DNA of 31,749 bases from contig VMEY01000006.1 of NCBI GenBank assembly GCA_007375785.1, forward strand, positions 1 to 31,749, read 5' to 3'. Source of the DNA: Parcubacteria group bacterium Athens0416_74. Its GTDB lineage: Bacteria; Patescibacteriota; Minisyncoccia; Phycocordibacterales; UBA2100. The translations under genes and the position numbers were made by a program. The notes beneath the pieces are model-generated. The model was not told the DNA's origin. It worked only from the letters and a program-made list of their open reading frames with translations, and searched no databases. Below, in pieces: positions 7,358 through 15,214 of the stretch (within the stretch, counting starts at the first letter, position 1; the number at the start of each line of letters is the position of its first letter).

Positions 7358-8116
7358 ATGAACGCACTCACCGTAAAAGACGTCACGAAGACCTACGCTA
7401 CCGGCACACAGGCGCTGAAGGGTGTGTCGTTTGAGGTGCCCGAGGGCGACTTCTTTGCGCTTCTCGGTCCCAATGGCGCCGGCAAGACCACTATAATCGG
7501 TGTCGTAACCGGGCTCGTAAACAAGACCAGCGGGTCCGTCTCCGTATTTGAATACAACACAGATAAGGACACTGAATTGGCCAAGGCACAAATCGGTCTT
7601 GTCGGGCAAGAAGTCAACTTCAATCCGTTTGAAAAGCCGTTTGATATCGTCGTGAACCAGGGCGGATACTACGGAATCCCCCGTTCAAAAGCGATGCCGC
7701 GAGCGAAACAGCTGCTTGAGGACCTGGGTCTCGGCGAGAAAATGTACCAGAGTGCCCTCACGCTCTCGGGCGGTATGAAACGCCGCCTCATGATTGCCCG
7801 CGCGCTTATTCATGAGCCGCGCTTTCTTATTCTCGACGAGCCTACCGCGGGAGTCGATGTGGAGCTTCGCCGCGGTATGTGGGACTATCTCCGCAAGCTT
7901 ACAAAAGATGGTGTGACGATTCTGCTGACCACGCACTACCTTGAGGAATCAGAGCAGCTTTCGAAGCACGTCGCCATTATCAACAAGGGCCAGATAGTCG
8001 CGAGTGGAACGATGGATGAGATTCTCGCGATGCACGACGATAAAGAGGCCGCAAAAGATGGATATCGTGGCGGCAGGCTCGAGGAAGTATTCATCAAGCT
8101 CACAAGTGAAAAATAG
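7358..8116 (+). CDS. ABC transporter ATP-binding protein (ABC-2 type exporter)
   Basis: A 252-aa nucleotide-binding subunit with Walker A GPNGAGKTT (37-45), Q-loop GLVGQEVNF, signature LSGGMKRR, Walker B RFLILDEPTAGVD and H-loop LLTTHYLEE. The short C-terminal part is that of drug or polysaccharide ABC-2 exporters. The open frame extends 54 codons upstream, but only from ATG 7358 is the sequence family-like. Upstream GATACACT, with TACACT 8 nt before the ATG, may be a weak -10. The permease follows after one nt. The substrate is unknown. Confidence 0.95.
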   Translation: MNALTVKDVTKTYATGTQALKGVSFEVPEGDFFALLGPNGAGKTTIIGVVTGLVNKTSGSVSVFEYNTDKDTELAKAQIGLVGQEVNFNPFEKPFDIVVNQGGYYGIPRSKAMPRAKQLLEDLGLGEKMYQSALTLSGGMKRRLMIARALIHEPRFLILDEPTAGVDVELRRGMWDYLRKLTKDGVTILLTTHYLEESEQLSKHVAIINKGQIVASGTMDEILAMHDDKEAAKDGYRGGRLEEVFIKLTSEK

Positions 8117-8117
8117 T

Positions 8118-8900
8118 ATGTCCCCTGCTCAACTCTGGATATCTTTCTACACGATGCTACGCAAGGACGTAGTGCGCATGTTCCGCATCTGGGTGCAGAC
8201 GTTTTTGCCGAGCGTCATGACATCGACCCTCTATTTTCTTGTTTTCGGTACGGTGCTGGGTTCGAGAATCGGTGACATGCAAGGTGTCGACTACATGCAA
8301 TTTGTGGTCCCCGGTCTTGTGATGCTCGCCATCGTGACATCGTCGTACGCCAACACATCGTTTACATTCTTTAGCTCGAAATTCTTTGCGCGCTCAATCG
8401 ACGAGATACTCGTCTCCCCTACGCCGCCGTGGCTCATGATTGCCGGATACGTGGGCGGTGGAGTTGTGCGCGGCGTCCTCGTCGGCACGTTGGTACTCAT
8501 CGTATCTATATTCTTTACGGGTCTCAGTCTTTCAGTGCATAGTCTCGCGATTATCCTCTCGTTTGCACTCCTTACATCGCTCGTGTTCGCGCTCGCAGGA
8601 CTCGTCAATGGTATCTATGCCAAGTCGATAGACGGCATCAACCTCGTGCCTACGTTTGTCCTCACCCCACTCGTCTACCTCGGCGGCATCTTCTATTCCG
8701 TGACATCACTCCCTTCGTGGTGGCAAGCTATCACGTACTCGAATCCCCTCTTTTACCTCGTCAACGGCTTCCGCTACGGGTTCCTGGGCATTACTGATGT
8801 GAAGCTCGTGTATTCAGTCGGTATTCTCCTCAGCCTCATCGCACTGCTTGTTGCCGTCAACTGGTATCTGATTCGTAAGGGTCTTGGTCTCCGTCAGTAG
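8118..8900 (+). CDS. ABC-2 type transporter permease
   Basis: A 260-aa membrane protein with six predicted hydrophobic helices and the ABC-2 layout: a cytoplasmic start with an amphipathic segment (MLRKDVVRMFRIWVQTF), then paired helices, then the late motif PLVYLGGIFYSVTSLPSWWQ common to NodJ/DrrB-type permeases. The start at ATG 8118 is one nt after the ATPase stop (TAG-T-ATG), so translation is probably coupled; the longer open frame overlaps the ATPase gene and is not family-like. With the ATPase it would form a 2+2 exporter of a lipid-linked, glycan or drug-like substrate. Confidence 0.93.
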   Translation: MSPAQLWISFYTMLRKDVVRMFRIWVQTFLPSVMTSTLYFLVFGTVLGSRIGDMQGVDYMQFVVPGLVMLAIVTSSYANTSFTFFSSKFFARSIDEILVSPTPPWLMIAGYVGGGVVRGVLVGTLVLIVSIFFTGLSLSVHSLAIILSFALLTSLVFALAGLVNGIYAKSIDGINLVPTFVLTPLVYLGGIFYSVTSLPSWWQAITYSNPLFYLVNGFRYGFLGITDVKLVYSVGILLSLIALLVAVNWYLIRKGLGLRQ

Positions 8901-8906
8901 TACAAT
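8901..8906 (+). promoter_or_regulatory. -10 box, leaderless promoter of the 115-aa gene
   Basis: TACAAT directly after the permease stop, then six nt (TGGCCT) and ATG 8913. There is no room for a Shine-Dalgarno, so the transcript would be leaderless. Confidence 0.6.
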
Positions 8907-8912
8907 TGGCCT

Positions 8913-9260
8913 ATGGCGGAGAGTCCAAAGGATAGGCGTAAAGGATTTCGCTCTATTGAGGGCGGGCTCTCTGGGCTACCCCGTTTGAACCCATCGCTCG
9001 GAGATGCGCTAGATTTTAGCTCCCTAGACCGGGTCCGACTCTACGAGGAAGCGGCTCAGAGAATCATCTCGACTTTCGAAAGCGACCCTAACAATGCGGG
9101 AAGTAACCTATCCATCTGGAATGTCGATGTCGATGACGAAGAGCTCATCGGAGTAATGCGCGATTGGCAAAACTACCCGGACAAGGAGCAGTTCGACAGG
9201 GTCTGTGCATTTGCGCGCGAATACTTACGCCGCCTTAACGCAGGTATTTTGAATTTCTGA
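8913..9260 (+). CDS. Unknown 115-aa soluble acidic protein
   Basis: No family recognised. The start is basic and Gly-rich (MAESPKDRRKGFRSIEGG); the rest is acidic and probably helical, with WNVDVDDEELIGVMRDW near residues 69-85 and a Tyr/Arg-rich last helix (FAREYLRRL). No membrane segment, signal peptide or cysteine cluster. It has its own leaderless-type -10 box and converges on purB with a 10-nt gap. It may be a lineage-specific protein. Confidence 0.7.
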   Translation: MAESPKDRRKGFRSIEGGLSGLPRLNPSLGDALDFSSLDRVRLYEEAAQRIISTFESDPNNAGSNLSIWNVDVDDEELIGVMRDWQNYPDKEQFDRVCAFAREYLRRLNAGILNF

Positions 9261-9270
9261 AGCGGCTCAA

Positions 9271-10594
9271 CTATTTATTGGCCAGCTTCTCAGCAATACC
9301 GATATACGTCTCAGGACGCAGTGCCTTGAGTCGATTCTTTACCGTGCGCGATATATCCAATGAATCTATAAATGCTGCAAAATCTGCGACGCTTACCCTG
9401 CGTCCGCGCGTGAGCTCTTTGAGCTGCTCATAGGGTACAGGTACGCCCTCTCTCCTGAGCGCGGTCTGTATCGCTTCGGCGAGCACTTCCGGATGCGCGC
9501 TGAGCGCTTCGAGCATCGCCGCGAGCTTGGCCCCGGCGAAACACACGCTCCACCGTAGAGTCTGACAAGTCACGCTGCAATCGAGAGATGGGCAACTTGC
9601 GCGAGAAATGTTCGAACAACGCGTTCGCCACTCCGAGGTTACCCTCGGCGTTCTCGAAATCTATCGGATTTACCTTGTGCGGCATGGCAGACGAACCCAC
9701 TTCCCCCGCTTTTGGTTTTTGCGTAATCCAGCCGTCACTGATGTATCTCCACATATCCTGTGAGAGGTCGACAAGAATCGTGTTGATACGGCGCATTGAA
9801 TCAAAAAGTTCCGCATACGTATCGTGCGGCTCTATCTGGGTCGTGACCTCATTGAGCACGAGACGCATCGTATGCTTGGCGCCATCCCTATCGACGTTGA
9901 GTCCCTCTACGAACTTCGCCGCAAAGCTGAGCCAATCCACTTCGGGAGCCGCTATCGTATGCGCATTGTAGTTTCCGGTCGCGCCCCCCCACCTCATCAG
10001 ACGGGAAACTAATACATTCATCTCCTTTCCAAACGTCGTCGGGGATGCGCTCTGCCCGTGTGTACGCGCGAGCATCGGCGTCGCCTTGTGCTTCTTCGTG
10101 AGCGCCTTGAGGGCATCCTCTACACCGGCGATTGATTGAAGAAATACACCTTCCGTAGCATCACGAAGCGCAAAGCCATGCGCAACACTGTTTACATCTT
10201 CGGACGTGAGCGCAAAATGCACCCATTCTGTGACGTCGCGAAGGGAGGTGTCTTTTAATTTTAACTTTATGAAATACTCAATCGACTTCACATCGTGATT
10301 GGTCGCGGGAATCCGCCAACCGGCGGACTCGTACCCCTCCTTTTCTATCGCCTTGATAATGCGCCCGTCTTCGAGTGAGATATCGGACAGCCCGCGAAGA
10401 AGTGCCACTTCACGCTCTGAGAGCCTTCGCACTCCGAGCTTTGGGACTTTCGAGAGCGCTATGAGGTACCCGCACTCCACGCGCACACGATTGCGCATGA
10501 GCGCAAACTCACTGAAGTAGGGTGCCAGAGAAGCAGAAATGTCGCGGTATCGTCCATCAATAGAACTTACCGCCGTGAGACGCTCAAGCGGCAA
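9271..10594 (-). CDS. purB: Adenylosuccinate lyase, disrupted by a frameshift
   Basis: PurB removes fumarate from SAICAR and from adenylosuccinate. The start is probably TTG at 10592-10594, giving an N-terminus with the family's LTAVSSIDGRY; the open frame upstream lies inside purC and is not family-like. The signature SSAMPHKVNPIDFENAEGN is intact. The first frame holds to about 9541 (SDSTVERVF) and then turns into nonsense ending at 9428. The true C-terminus (AKLAAMLEALSAHPEVLAE... to KLANK) continues in another frame to 9271. By comparison with E. coli PurB as remembered, about 20 residues between DSTV and EVLAE are also missing, so this looks like a small out-of-frame deletion near 9539-9541. 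The start overlaps the purC 3' end by 11 nt. Confidence 0.88.
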
Positions 10595-11516
10595 AAGGTC
10601 TGAGGTTTTTCTCGATACGCGCGACGATGGGCTCTTCCCCCGGCTCAAACGCCTGCCCTGTGATTTGTTCATACATGCGAATATACCTGGCGCTTAGCTC
10701 TGCCACAAGCTCGCTCGGTGCCTCGGGAAGGACGGCGTCTTTGTACGGATCGGAATTCTCCTTAAACCAGAGTCGGAGAAATTCTTTATCAAAGTATTGT
10801 GGCTCCTCTCCTTTCTCGAATCGCTCTTCGTAGGTGTCGAGCTGCCAATACCTCGACGAGTCCGGTGTGTGTATCTCGTCGATAAGTACGAGATTGCCGG
10901 ATTCATCAGTGCCAAACTCATACTTTGTATCGACAAGGATGAGGCCGCGCTTCGCCGCAATCTCCTGGCCGCGCACAAAAAGCGCAGTCGCAGTCGTGCG
11001 TACATTCTCAAAAAGTTCCCGCGTAATGAATCCTTCTGCAATCATTTCCTCGGGTGTGATTGCGCGGTCGTGCGCTTCCTCCTTTGTAGTCGGATCGAAA
11101 ATCGGCTGAGAGAGCTTCTGGTTCTTCTTCATGCCATCCGGGAGCGTCACGCCCCCGAAATCGCGCTGACCCTTGGAATAGCGCGTCCAGATGGATGTAT
11201 CCGTGACACCCGTGTTGTACCCGCGCATTACCGCCTCCACGGGCACCATTTTCATCTTGCGCGCCACGGTCACGTTGGGGTCGGGCACCGCGAGAATCTG
11301 GTTCGGGACGATATCTTTCGTCTCATTAAACCACCAGGCGCTAATCTGGTTGAGCACCTGTCCCTTGTGCGGCACGTGCGCGATGATGCGGTCGAAAGAA
11401 GAGTGCCTATCGGTCGTAATGAGTATGAGCCTCTCATCCTGCTCGTATATATCACGCACCTTGCCCGTCTTCTTCTTCCCCAAAAAATCAAAGTTTGTTT
11501 CTCTTAGAATATCCAT
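10584..11516 (-). CDS. purC: SAICAR synthetase
   Basis: PurC couples CAIR with aspartate using ATP. It is the longer, yeast Ade1-like form (about 310 aa). Motifs include GKVRDIYE, the DRHSSFDRI loop, VEAVMRGYNTG, the PIFDPTTKEEAHD region and LVDTKYEFGTD near residues 199-209. ATG 11516 is preferred over TTG 11531 because it follows the purM stop by one nt (TGA-T-ATG), the pattern used throughout this operon. Its 3' end overlaps purB. Operon order is purE, purM, purC, purB. Confidence 0.96.
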   Translation of the reverse strand: MDILRETNFDFLGKKKTGKVRDIYEQDERLILITTDRHSSFDRIIAHVPHKGQVLNQISAWWFNETKDIVPNQILAVPDPNVTVARKMKMVPVEAVMRGYNTGVTDTSIWTRYSKGQRDFGGVTLPDGMKKNQKLSQPIFDPTTKEEAHDRAITPEEMIAEGFITRELFENVRTTATALFVRGQEIAAKRGLILVDTKYEFGTDESGNLVLIDEIHTPDSSRYWQLDTYEERFEKGEEPQYFDKEFLRLWFKENSDPYKDAVLPEAPSELVAELSARYIRMYEQITGQAFEPGEEPIVARIEKNLRPFAA

Positions 11517-11517
11517 A

Positions 11518-12660
11518 TCAATCAACGTCAAATGATAATTCCTGCCCGGGCTTCTCTACTCCTTTGCTAGATATTACAACGCGAGGTTCCGCAATTATTT
11601 CCCCTGCGACCTGCGCATCCATTCCATATCGTACTGCCTCTGCGAGTACCTTTTCTGGCTCAGGAGTAATCAGTGCCATCCCTTGTCCCATATTCCATGC
11701 GCGATATGCATCGTAATCCGAAATCGAACCTGTGCGCTGTACATATTGGACAATCTCACCAGGATCAAAAAGATTCTCGAGGCGAGCACCGAGCTTGGCC
11801 CTGCGAAGCACCCGAATCATCTTCTCAGGCACACCTCCGCCCGTGATGTGCGCGACACCATGTATCTCACACGTGCCCTCGGTGTCGAAGCCTCCGTGAA
11901 GCCCTGCCACGAATCGCGAGTAAATTCTCGATGGAGTGAGCGTAAGTTCGCCAAGTGTCGAACCCGCATGCTGTACCGTGTGCCACTCCTCGCCATGCAC
12001 ACTCTTCATGATTTTACGAACGAGTGAAAGGCCATTGCATCGAAAACCTTTTTCCTGCAACATGACCACCGCGTCTCCCGCCTTCATCTCAGTACCCGTC
12101 AATATTTTTTCTTTTCGAGCGACCCAGATGCATGCTGCGCCCCAATGGAATGGAAACTCTCCATATCCAGAAATGAGCGACCCCATCTGCGCTATTTCCC
12201 CGTTGATAACAGCCACATTGGCCTCTTTCGCGGCGGCAATATACCCTTCTCCGAGTTGCCGCATAATGGGTAGAAAATGATCGTCCATACCAACTGATTT
12301 TATGTCGAGGTTCGAACCAACGACGATTGATTCTCCACCGCGAATAAGAGCATCGTCACAAACCATGGCAAAAAGATCGAATGCGATCGTATTGTATCGA
12401 CCGACGCGCTCGGCTATTTCTACCTTCGTCCCGGCTCCATCAAAGCCGAGCGACATAAAACTTCCCTCGGGAAGCTTTGAAATGTTCACCATTTTTAGCC
12501 CTGCAAAATCATCAAACGGCGTGACTATTTCCCCTATACGTCCCGTACGATTCTCGAACGTCTTTTTTGACGCTTCATACATGATGCGCGAAGCTTCCGC
12601 CTCAACATCCACGTCGACTCCAGCGAGCGCGTAAGCGTTTGGCTTTCTCTCCTTTCCCAT
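11518..12660 (-). CDS. purM: AIR synthetase (phosphoribosylformylglycinamidine cyclo-ligase)
   Basis: PurM closes FGAM to AIR with ATP. From ATG 12660 (MGKERKPNAYALAGVDVDVE) it is 380 aa, slightly longer than usual. Family features are GFDGAGTKVEIA, CDDALIRGGESIVVGSN, GYGEF, SRIYSRFV and the glycine-rich ITGGGVPEKMIRVL. The middle of the protein (DALIRGGES, FHWGAACIWV) departs from common bacterial PurM and suggests a divergent subgroup. The open frame upstream lies inside purE and is not family-like. The start follows the purE stop by one nt. Confidence 0.94.
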   Translation of the reverse strand: MGKERKPNAYALAGVDVDVEAEASRIMYEASKKTFENRTGRIGEIVTPFDDFAGLKMVNISKLPEGSFMSLGFDGAGTKVEIAERVGRYNTIAFDLFAMVCDDALIRGGESIVVGSNLDIKSVGMDDHFLPIMRQLGEGYIAAAKEANVAVINGEIAQMGSLISGYGEFPFHWGAACIWVARKEKILTGTEMKAGDAVVMLQEKGFRCNGLSLVRKIMKSVHGEEWHTVQHAGSTLGELTLTPSRIYSRFVAGLHGGFDTEGTCEIHGVAHITGGGVPEKMIRVLRRAKLGARLENLFDPGEIVQYVQRTGSISDYDAYRAWNMGQGMALITPEPEKVLAEAVRYGMDAQVAGEIIAEPRVVISSKGVEKPGQELSFDVD

Positions 12661-12661
12661 A

Positions 12662-13189
12662 TTACTTCTGCTCTTCGAGATATGCTTTGTAGCCTTTTTC
12701 TTGAAGCTTTGCGTCTTTTGCGAGCACTTCGGACGACTGCTTTGCTTTGTGTGCTGCGACTTTCTCCGAGACTGACGCGTCGGTGAGCGCCACAATCTGT
12801 GCTGCGAGGACGCCTGCATTCTTGCCGCCATTGAGTCCTACGGTAGCTACAGGGACGCCGGGCGGCATCTGGACAATCGAGAGCACGGCGTCGAGTCCGC
12901 CAAGGGCTGAGCTCGATGACGTGAGCGGTATACCGATGACCGGAAGCGTTGTATGCGCAGCCACGGTGCCGGGTAGTGCGGCGGCCATGCCTGCGCCCGC
13001 AATAAAGACTTTGCATCCTCTCGCCTCGATGTCACGAATCCACTTCACCAAATCCTCCGGTACACGATGCGCAGAGAGGACACGCATTTCACTTGCTACG
13101 CCAAGCTGTTCGAGTACTTTGGCGGACTCCGCCATAAGTGCAAGGTCGCTGTCCGAGCCCATCACAATTCCGACGAGTGCTGTGTTCAT
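12662..13189 (-). CDS. purE: N5-CAIR mutase, class I PurE
   Basis: 175 aa with the PurE fold: GSDSD (11-15), the catalytic loop SAHR (39-42), AGMAAALPGTVAAHTTLPVI and LDAVLSIVQMPPGVPVATV. The histidine and loop match class I, which in most bacteria works with PurK; no purK is present in the window. It is first in the purE-purM-purC-purB operon. TATGCT (13204-13199) stands 9 nt before the ATG and may be a leaderless-type -10, weaker than the others. The C-terminal tail is Lys-rich. Confidence 0.96.
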   Translation of the reverse strand: MNTALVGIVMGSDSDLALMAESAKVLEQLGVASEMRVLSAHRVPEDLVKWIRDIEARGCKVFIAGAGMAAALPGTVAAHTTLPVIGIPLTSSSSALGGLDAVLSIVQMPPGVPVATVGLNGGKNAGVLAAQIVALTDASVSEKVAAHKAKQSSEVLAKDAKLQEKGYKAYLEEQK

Positions 13190-13204
13190 AGTGAAAACAG
13201 CATA

Positions 13205-13732
13205 TCAAAGATTTGCGAGTATGAAATCGGCGCGCTCGGAAACCGGCATGACGGGCACTTCGACGATTTCGTAGCCCTGGTCCACGTATGCTTCGCGAAT
13301 CTGGCCGTGGATTATCATCGCCTGCTCCGGGGTCTCGGAGCGTGCCTCATCGGTGCGATAGTCGACAAGGTCGAGAAGAAAGACTTTTCGGTACCGTATC
13401 TCACTCATAGCGCGCACGAAGAACTCGTCGACGGGACGGTTGCTGAGCTTGTAGTACGCGAGACTATCCGGCATGGCTCTGTCAAAAAAGAAAAGTTCGT
13501 CTTTCGGCACCATGCTCTCTTGTGCGTGCGCACGGCGCACGACCGATGGAAGCCAATCAGAATCACCGACAATCTCTTGTATCGTGTGCCCTGCAGCAAG
13601 TTTTTCATCAATAATCAGTCGCGCGGGCTCGGCGAGGACCGGGTGGCCGCGACGTGCCAGCTCGTCTATCGTCGTGGTCTTGCCCGCGCAGGGGCCGCCA
13701 GTCAGTACATACCATGGAGGCGTTGATTCCAT
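13205..13732 (-). CDS. P-loop ATPase/kinase of AAA_28 (NadR-like) type
   Basis: A 175-aa P-loop protein. It begins PPWYVLTGGPCAGKTTTIDE with Walker A GGPCAGKTT (about 11-19), then a segment FFFDRAMPDSLAYY resembling the DR-containing loop of NadR/AAA_28 ATPases. The C-terminal part reads RKVFLLDLVDYRTDEAR, with an acidic-arginine lid as in nucleotide or nucleoside kinases. The start at ATG 13732 follows from an extended -10 box (TGGTATGAT) 7 nt upstream; an open frame to 13774 would include the previous terminator. Single-gene unit. The substrate is not identifiable. Confidence 0.8.
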   Translation of the reverse strand: MESTPPWYVLTGGPCAGKTTTIDELARRGHPVLAEPARLIIDEKLAAGHTIQEIVGDSDWLPSVVRRAHAQESMVPKDELFFFDRAMPDSLAYYKLSNRPVDEFFVRAMSEIRYRKVFLLDLVDYRTDEARSETPEQAMIIHGQIREAYVDQGYEIVEVPVMPVSERADFILANL

Positions 13733-13739
13733 GTGCGGC

Positions 13740-13745
13740 ATCATA
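13740..13745 (-). promoter_or_regulatory. Extended -10, leaderless promoter of the AAA ATPase
   Basis: Minus strand TGGTATGAT, then GCCGCAC and ATG 13732, a spacing of 7 nt. Confidence 0.65.
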
Positions 13746-13750
13746 CCAGA

Positions 13751-13782
13751 GAGACAACAAGAAGGGCACCTCATCGGTGCCC
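13751..13782 (-). terminator. Intrinsic terminator of the guanylate-kinase-like gene
   Basis: A 7-bp stem GGGCACC/GGTGCCC (13764-13770 with 13776-13782) and 5-nt loop, followed on the minus strand by the T-rich TTCTTGTTGTC. It lies 8 nt after the stop at 13790. Confidence 0.85.
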
Positions 13783-13789
13783 TCCTGAG

Positions 13790-14377
13790 TCAAACGGAGC
13801 AGTGCAGGAAGTCCCGCGCAGCGGAAAGGGCTCTCTGCTGTGCAATCAGCGGTGTCGGCGCCGAGTTGTCGATTACGAGATCGAAATCTGCGTAATCGTG
13901 CAGGTGCGGCGATACCGGGTCCGTCGACATGAGACGCATCACTTCCGCCTCGTCGATAGTTGGGTCGCGCGCTCTAATGCGCTTCCGTCTCTCCTCCGCA
14001 TCTGCGAAGACGCCGATGGTGAGGGCCAGACCGTTCAATTGCTGTCTCACGATGTCTCGCAAGGTACGAGCGCCGCTCGGCGTTATGTCGATGACGGAGC
14101 CACTTTCAGAGACCAGAAACTGTCCTCTATGTGTCCCCGACCGTTGTGTTTCGCCAATCTTGGCGTGATACACGAACTCTCCGGCCCTAAGCATGGCCTC
14201 AAAGTCCTGCAACGGCACGAAAAAATATTCGCGCCCATGCTGTTCTGACGGCCGTGGAGAACGCGTGGTATGCGGCGCAATTCTGTGCAGCTTTAGCTCA
14301 GAGCAGAGCGCGGTGACGATTGTCTCTTTGCCGGCCCCGCGCGGACCGCTTACGGTCACGAGTCGGATAGCAGGCAT
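13790..14377 (-). CDS. Guanylate-kinase-like protein
   Basis: A 195-aa guanylate kinase fold: P-loop SGPRGAGKET (about 10-19), then the GMP-binding signature TTRSPRPSEQHGREYFFV (37-54) and SGTHRGQFL. Gmk makes GDP from GMP, which fits the purine surroundings. Changes from canonical Gmk are GPRGAGKE for GPSGxGKS and Thr-His-Arg in place of the usual Y-GT pattern, so it may be a paralog. The start is set by GGGAGG (14383-14388) five nt before the ATG. The C-terminus is shorter and divergent after DFDLVIDN. Confidence 0.85.
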   Translation of the reverse strand: MPAIRLVTVSGPRGAGKETIVTALCSELKLHRIAPHTTRSPRPSEQHGREYFFVPLQDFEAMLRAGEFVYHAKIGETQRSGTHRGQFLVSESGSVIDITPSGARTLRDIVRQQLNGLALTIGVFADAEERRKRIRARDPTIDEAEVMRLMSTDPVSPHLHDYADFDLVIDNSAPTPLIAQQRALSAARDFLHCSV

Positions 14378-14408
14378 GGGAGCCTCCCTGTGAATTCACT
14401 GCCGAGAC

Positions 14409-14436
14409 TGTATCAATCCGTTCAGGTTATGCAAAG
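14409..14436 (-). promoter_or_regulatory. Candidate promoter of the guanylate-kinase-like gene
   Basis: Minus strand TTGCAT, a 16-nt spacer, then TACAGT, followed by the GGGAGG site. The -35 overlaps the final codons of the purQ-like 3'-end copy. The hexamers are only moderate matches. Confidence 0.45.
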
Positions 14437-14441
14437 TAGCT

Positions 14442-14480
14442 CACCGCATTCCTAAACAGCGCAATTCCCGGACCCTCTTC
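14442..14480 (-). repeat. 39-bp perfect direct repeat, copy 1 (orphan purQ 3' end)
   Basis: Identical over 39 nt to 15230-15268. On the minus strand it encodes PEEGPGIALFRNAV, and with the flanking bases it continues SYFA-stop in frame; the true purQ reads DYFA-stop. The flanks differ mostly at synonymous positions (TAC/TAT, TTT/TTC, GCA/GCG, TAA/TAG), so this is a diverged purQ C-terminus without its gene. Confidence 0.93.
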
Positions 14481-14503
14481 AGGCAAGTGAAGCGTTGAGG
14501 CTG

Positions 14504-15193
14504 TCATGCTTCTGAAGAAGACGATTCTACCTTGGCCACGAGTGATTGGAATCCCTCACAAACGGCATCGTACTCCGGTAGTGCGAAATGCGCACGCTCG
14601 CCTTGAACAATACGATTCATTTCCCTCAAGATGTGTAACAAAGTTTTTTTGTCGGAGTAAATAAATGGATCAACGTCAACGAGGTAGAGCCCTACATCGC
14701 TGTCCCCAACACGGCCGTATACGTATTGTGCCTCTTTAAAGACGTCGGCAAGAAATGACTGGTTACGTGCGAATTTGTCCTCATAGTACCGCAGGAGATT
14801 CTTTCGCAATTTTGCGAGCGCCGTACCCAGTTCACGGTCATTGATATTCTGCTCTACCGTGACCTTGTCTACGATTGCCAAGACGTCTGCTTTTGCCCTC
14901 GGAGTGTCTTGTTGTTTTTCGGCCACCATAAACGAGACCGGCACATGTATCCCATATTCCGATAACTCGTCAAAATGTTTCTTTGAAATCTGTGCGAAGC
15001 GTGTCGCGTTGATATTTTTCGTTGTTTCCCGTGGTTCAAATCGACTATTCGCTATAAACCACGACCAATTCAACGGCCGCACGATTATATCGTCTCGATT
15101 GGCGAATTTGTGAAGATCAGGATTTTTCTCCGGTGCGAGGTTCGATGCCTCCAGTTCGTGTTTAAACGCTGCAATACGAGGAACCCTTTCCAT
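14504..15193 (-). CDS. Unknown 229-aa protein inserted at the purQ 3' end
   Basis: No family recognised with confidence. It is a soluble, charged protein without signal or membrane segments. It opens MERVPRIAAFKHELEASN; a middle segment reads YGIHVPVSFMVAEKQQ then LAIVDKVTVEQNI; near 165-180 it has DVGLYLVDVDPFIYSDK. The order of a basic/Val strand, then a LVDVDP acidic strand after a helical part, vaguely recalls protein-kinase-like or aminoglycoside-phosphotransferase-like folds, but no catalytic HxD loop is visible, so this is only a lead. A Ser-rich tail ends in EA. An extended -10 box stands 7 nt before the ATG. It lies between the two copies of a 39-bp repeat. Confidence 0.8.
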   Translation of the reverse strand: MERVPRIAAFKHELEASNLAPEKNPDLHKFANRDDIIVRPLNWSWFIANSRFEPRETTKNINATRFAQISKKHFDELSEYGIHVPVSFMVAEKQQDTPRAKADVLAIVDKVTVEQNINDRELGTALAKLRKNLLRYYEDKFARNQSFLADVFKEAQYVYGRVGDSDVGLYLVDVDPFIYSDKKTLLHILREMNRIVQGERAHFALPEYDAVCEGFQSLVAKVESSSSEA

Positions 15194-15200
15194 TCCGTGT

Positions 15201-15206
15201 ATGATA
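15201..15206 (-). promoter_or_regulatory. Extended -10, leaderless promoter of the inserted gene
   Basis: Minus strand TGCTATCAT, then ACACGGA and ATG 15193, a spacing of 7 nt. It fits in the 21 nt between the purQ stop and the start. Confidence 0.65.
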
Positions 15207-15214
15207 GCAAACCG

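Noticed and set aside
9975..9995. Run of Cs in purB as another frameshift site
   Set aside because: The frame is continuous and family-like on both sides (RWGGATGNYNAH).
12302..12325. GGTTCGAACC-like sequence suggesting a tRNA T-loop
   Set aside because: It lies within purM and no cloverleaf can be drawn around it.
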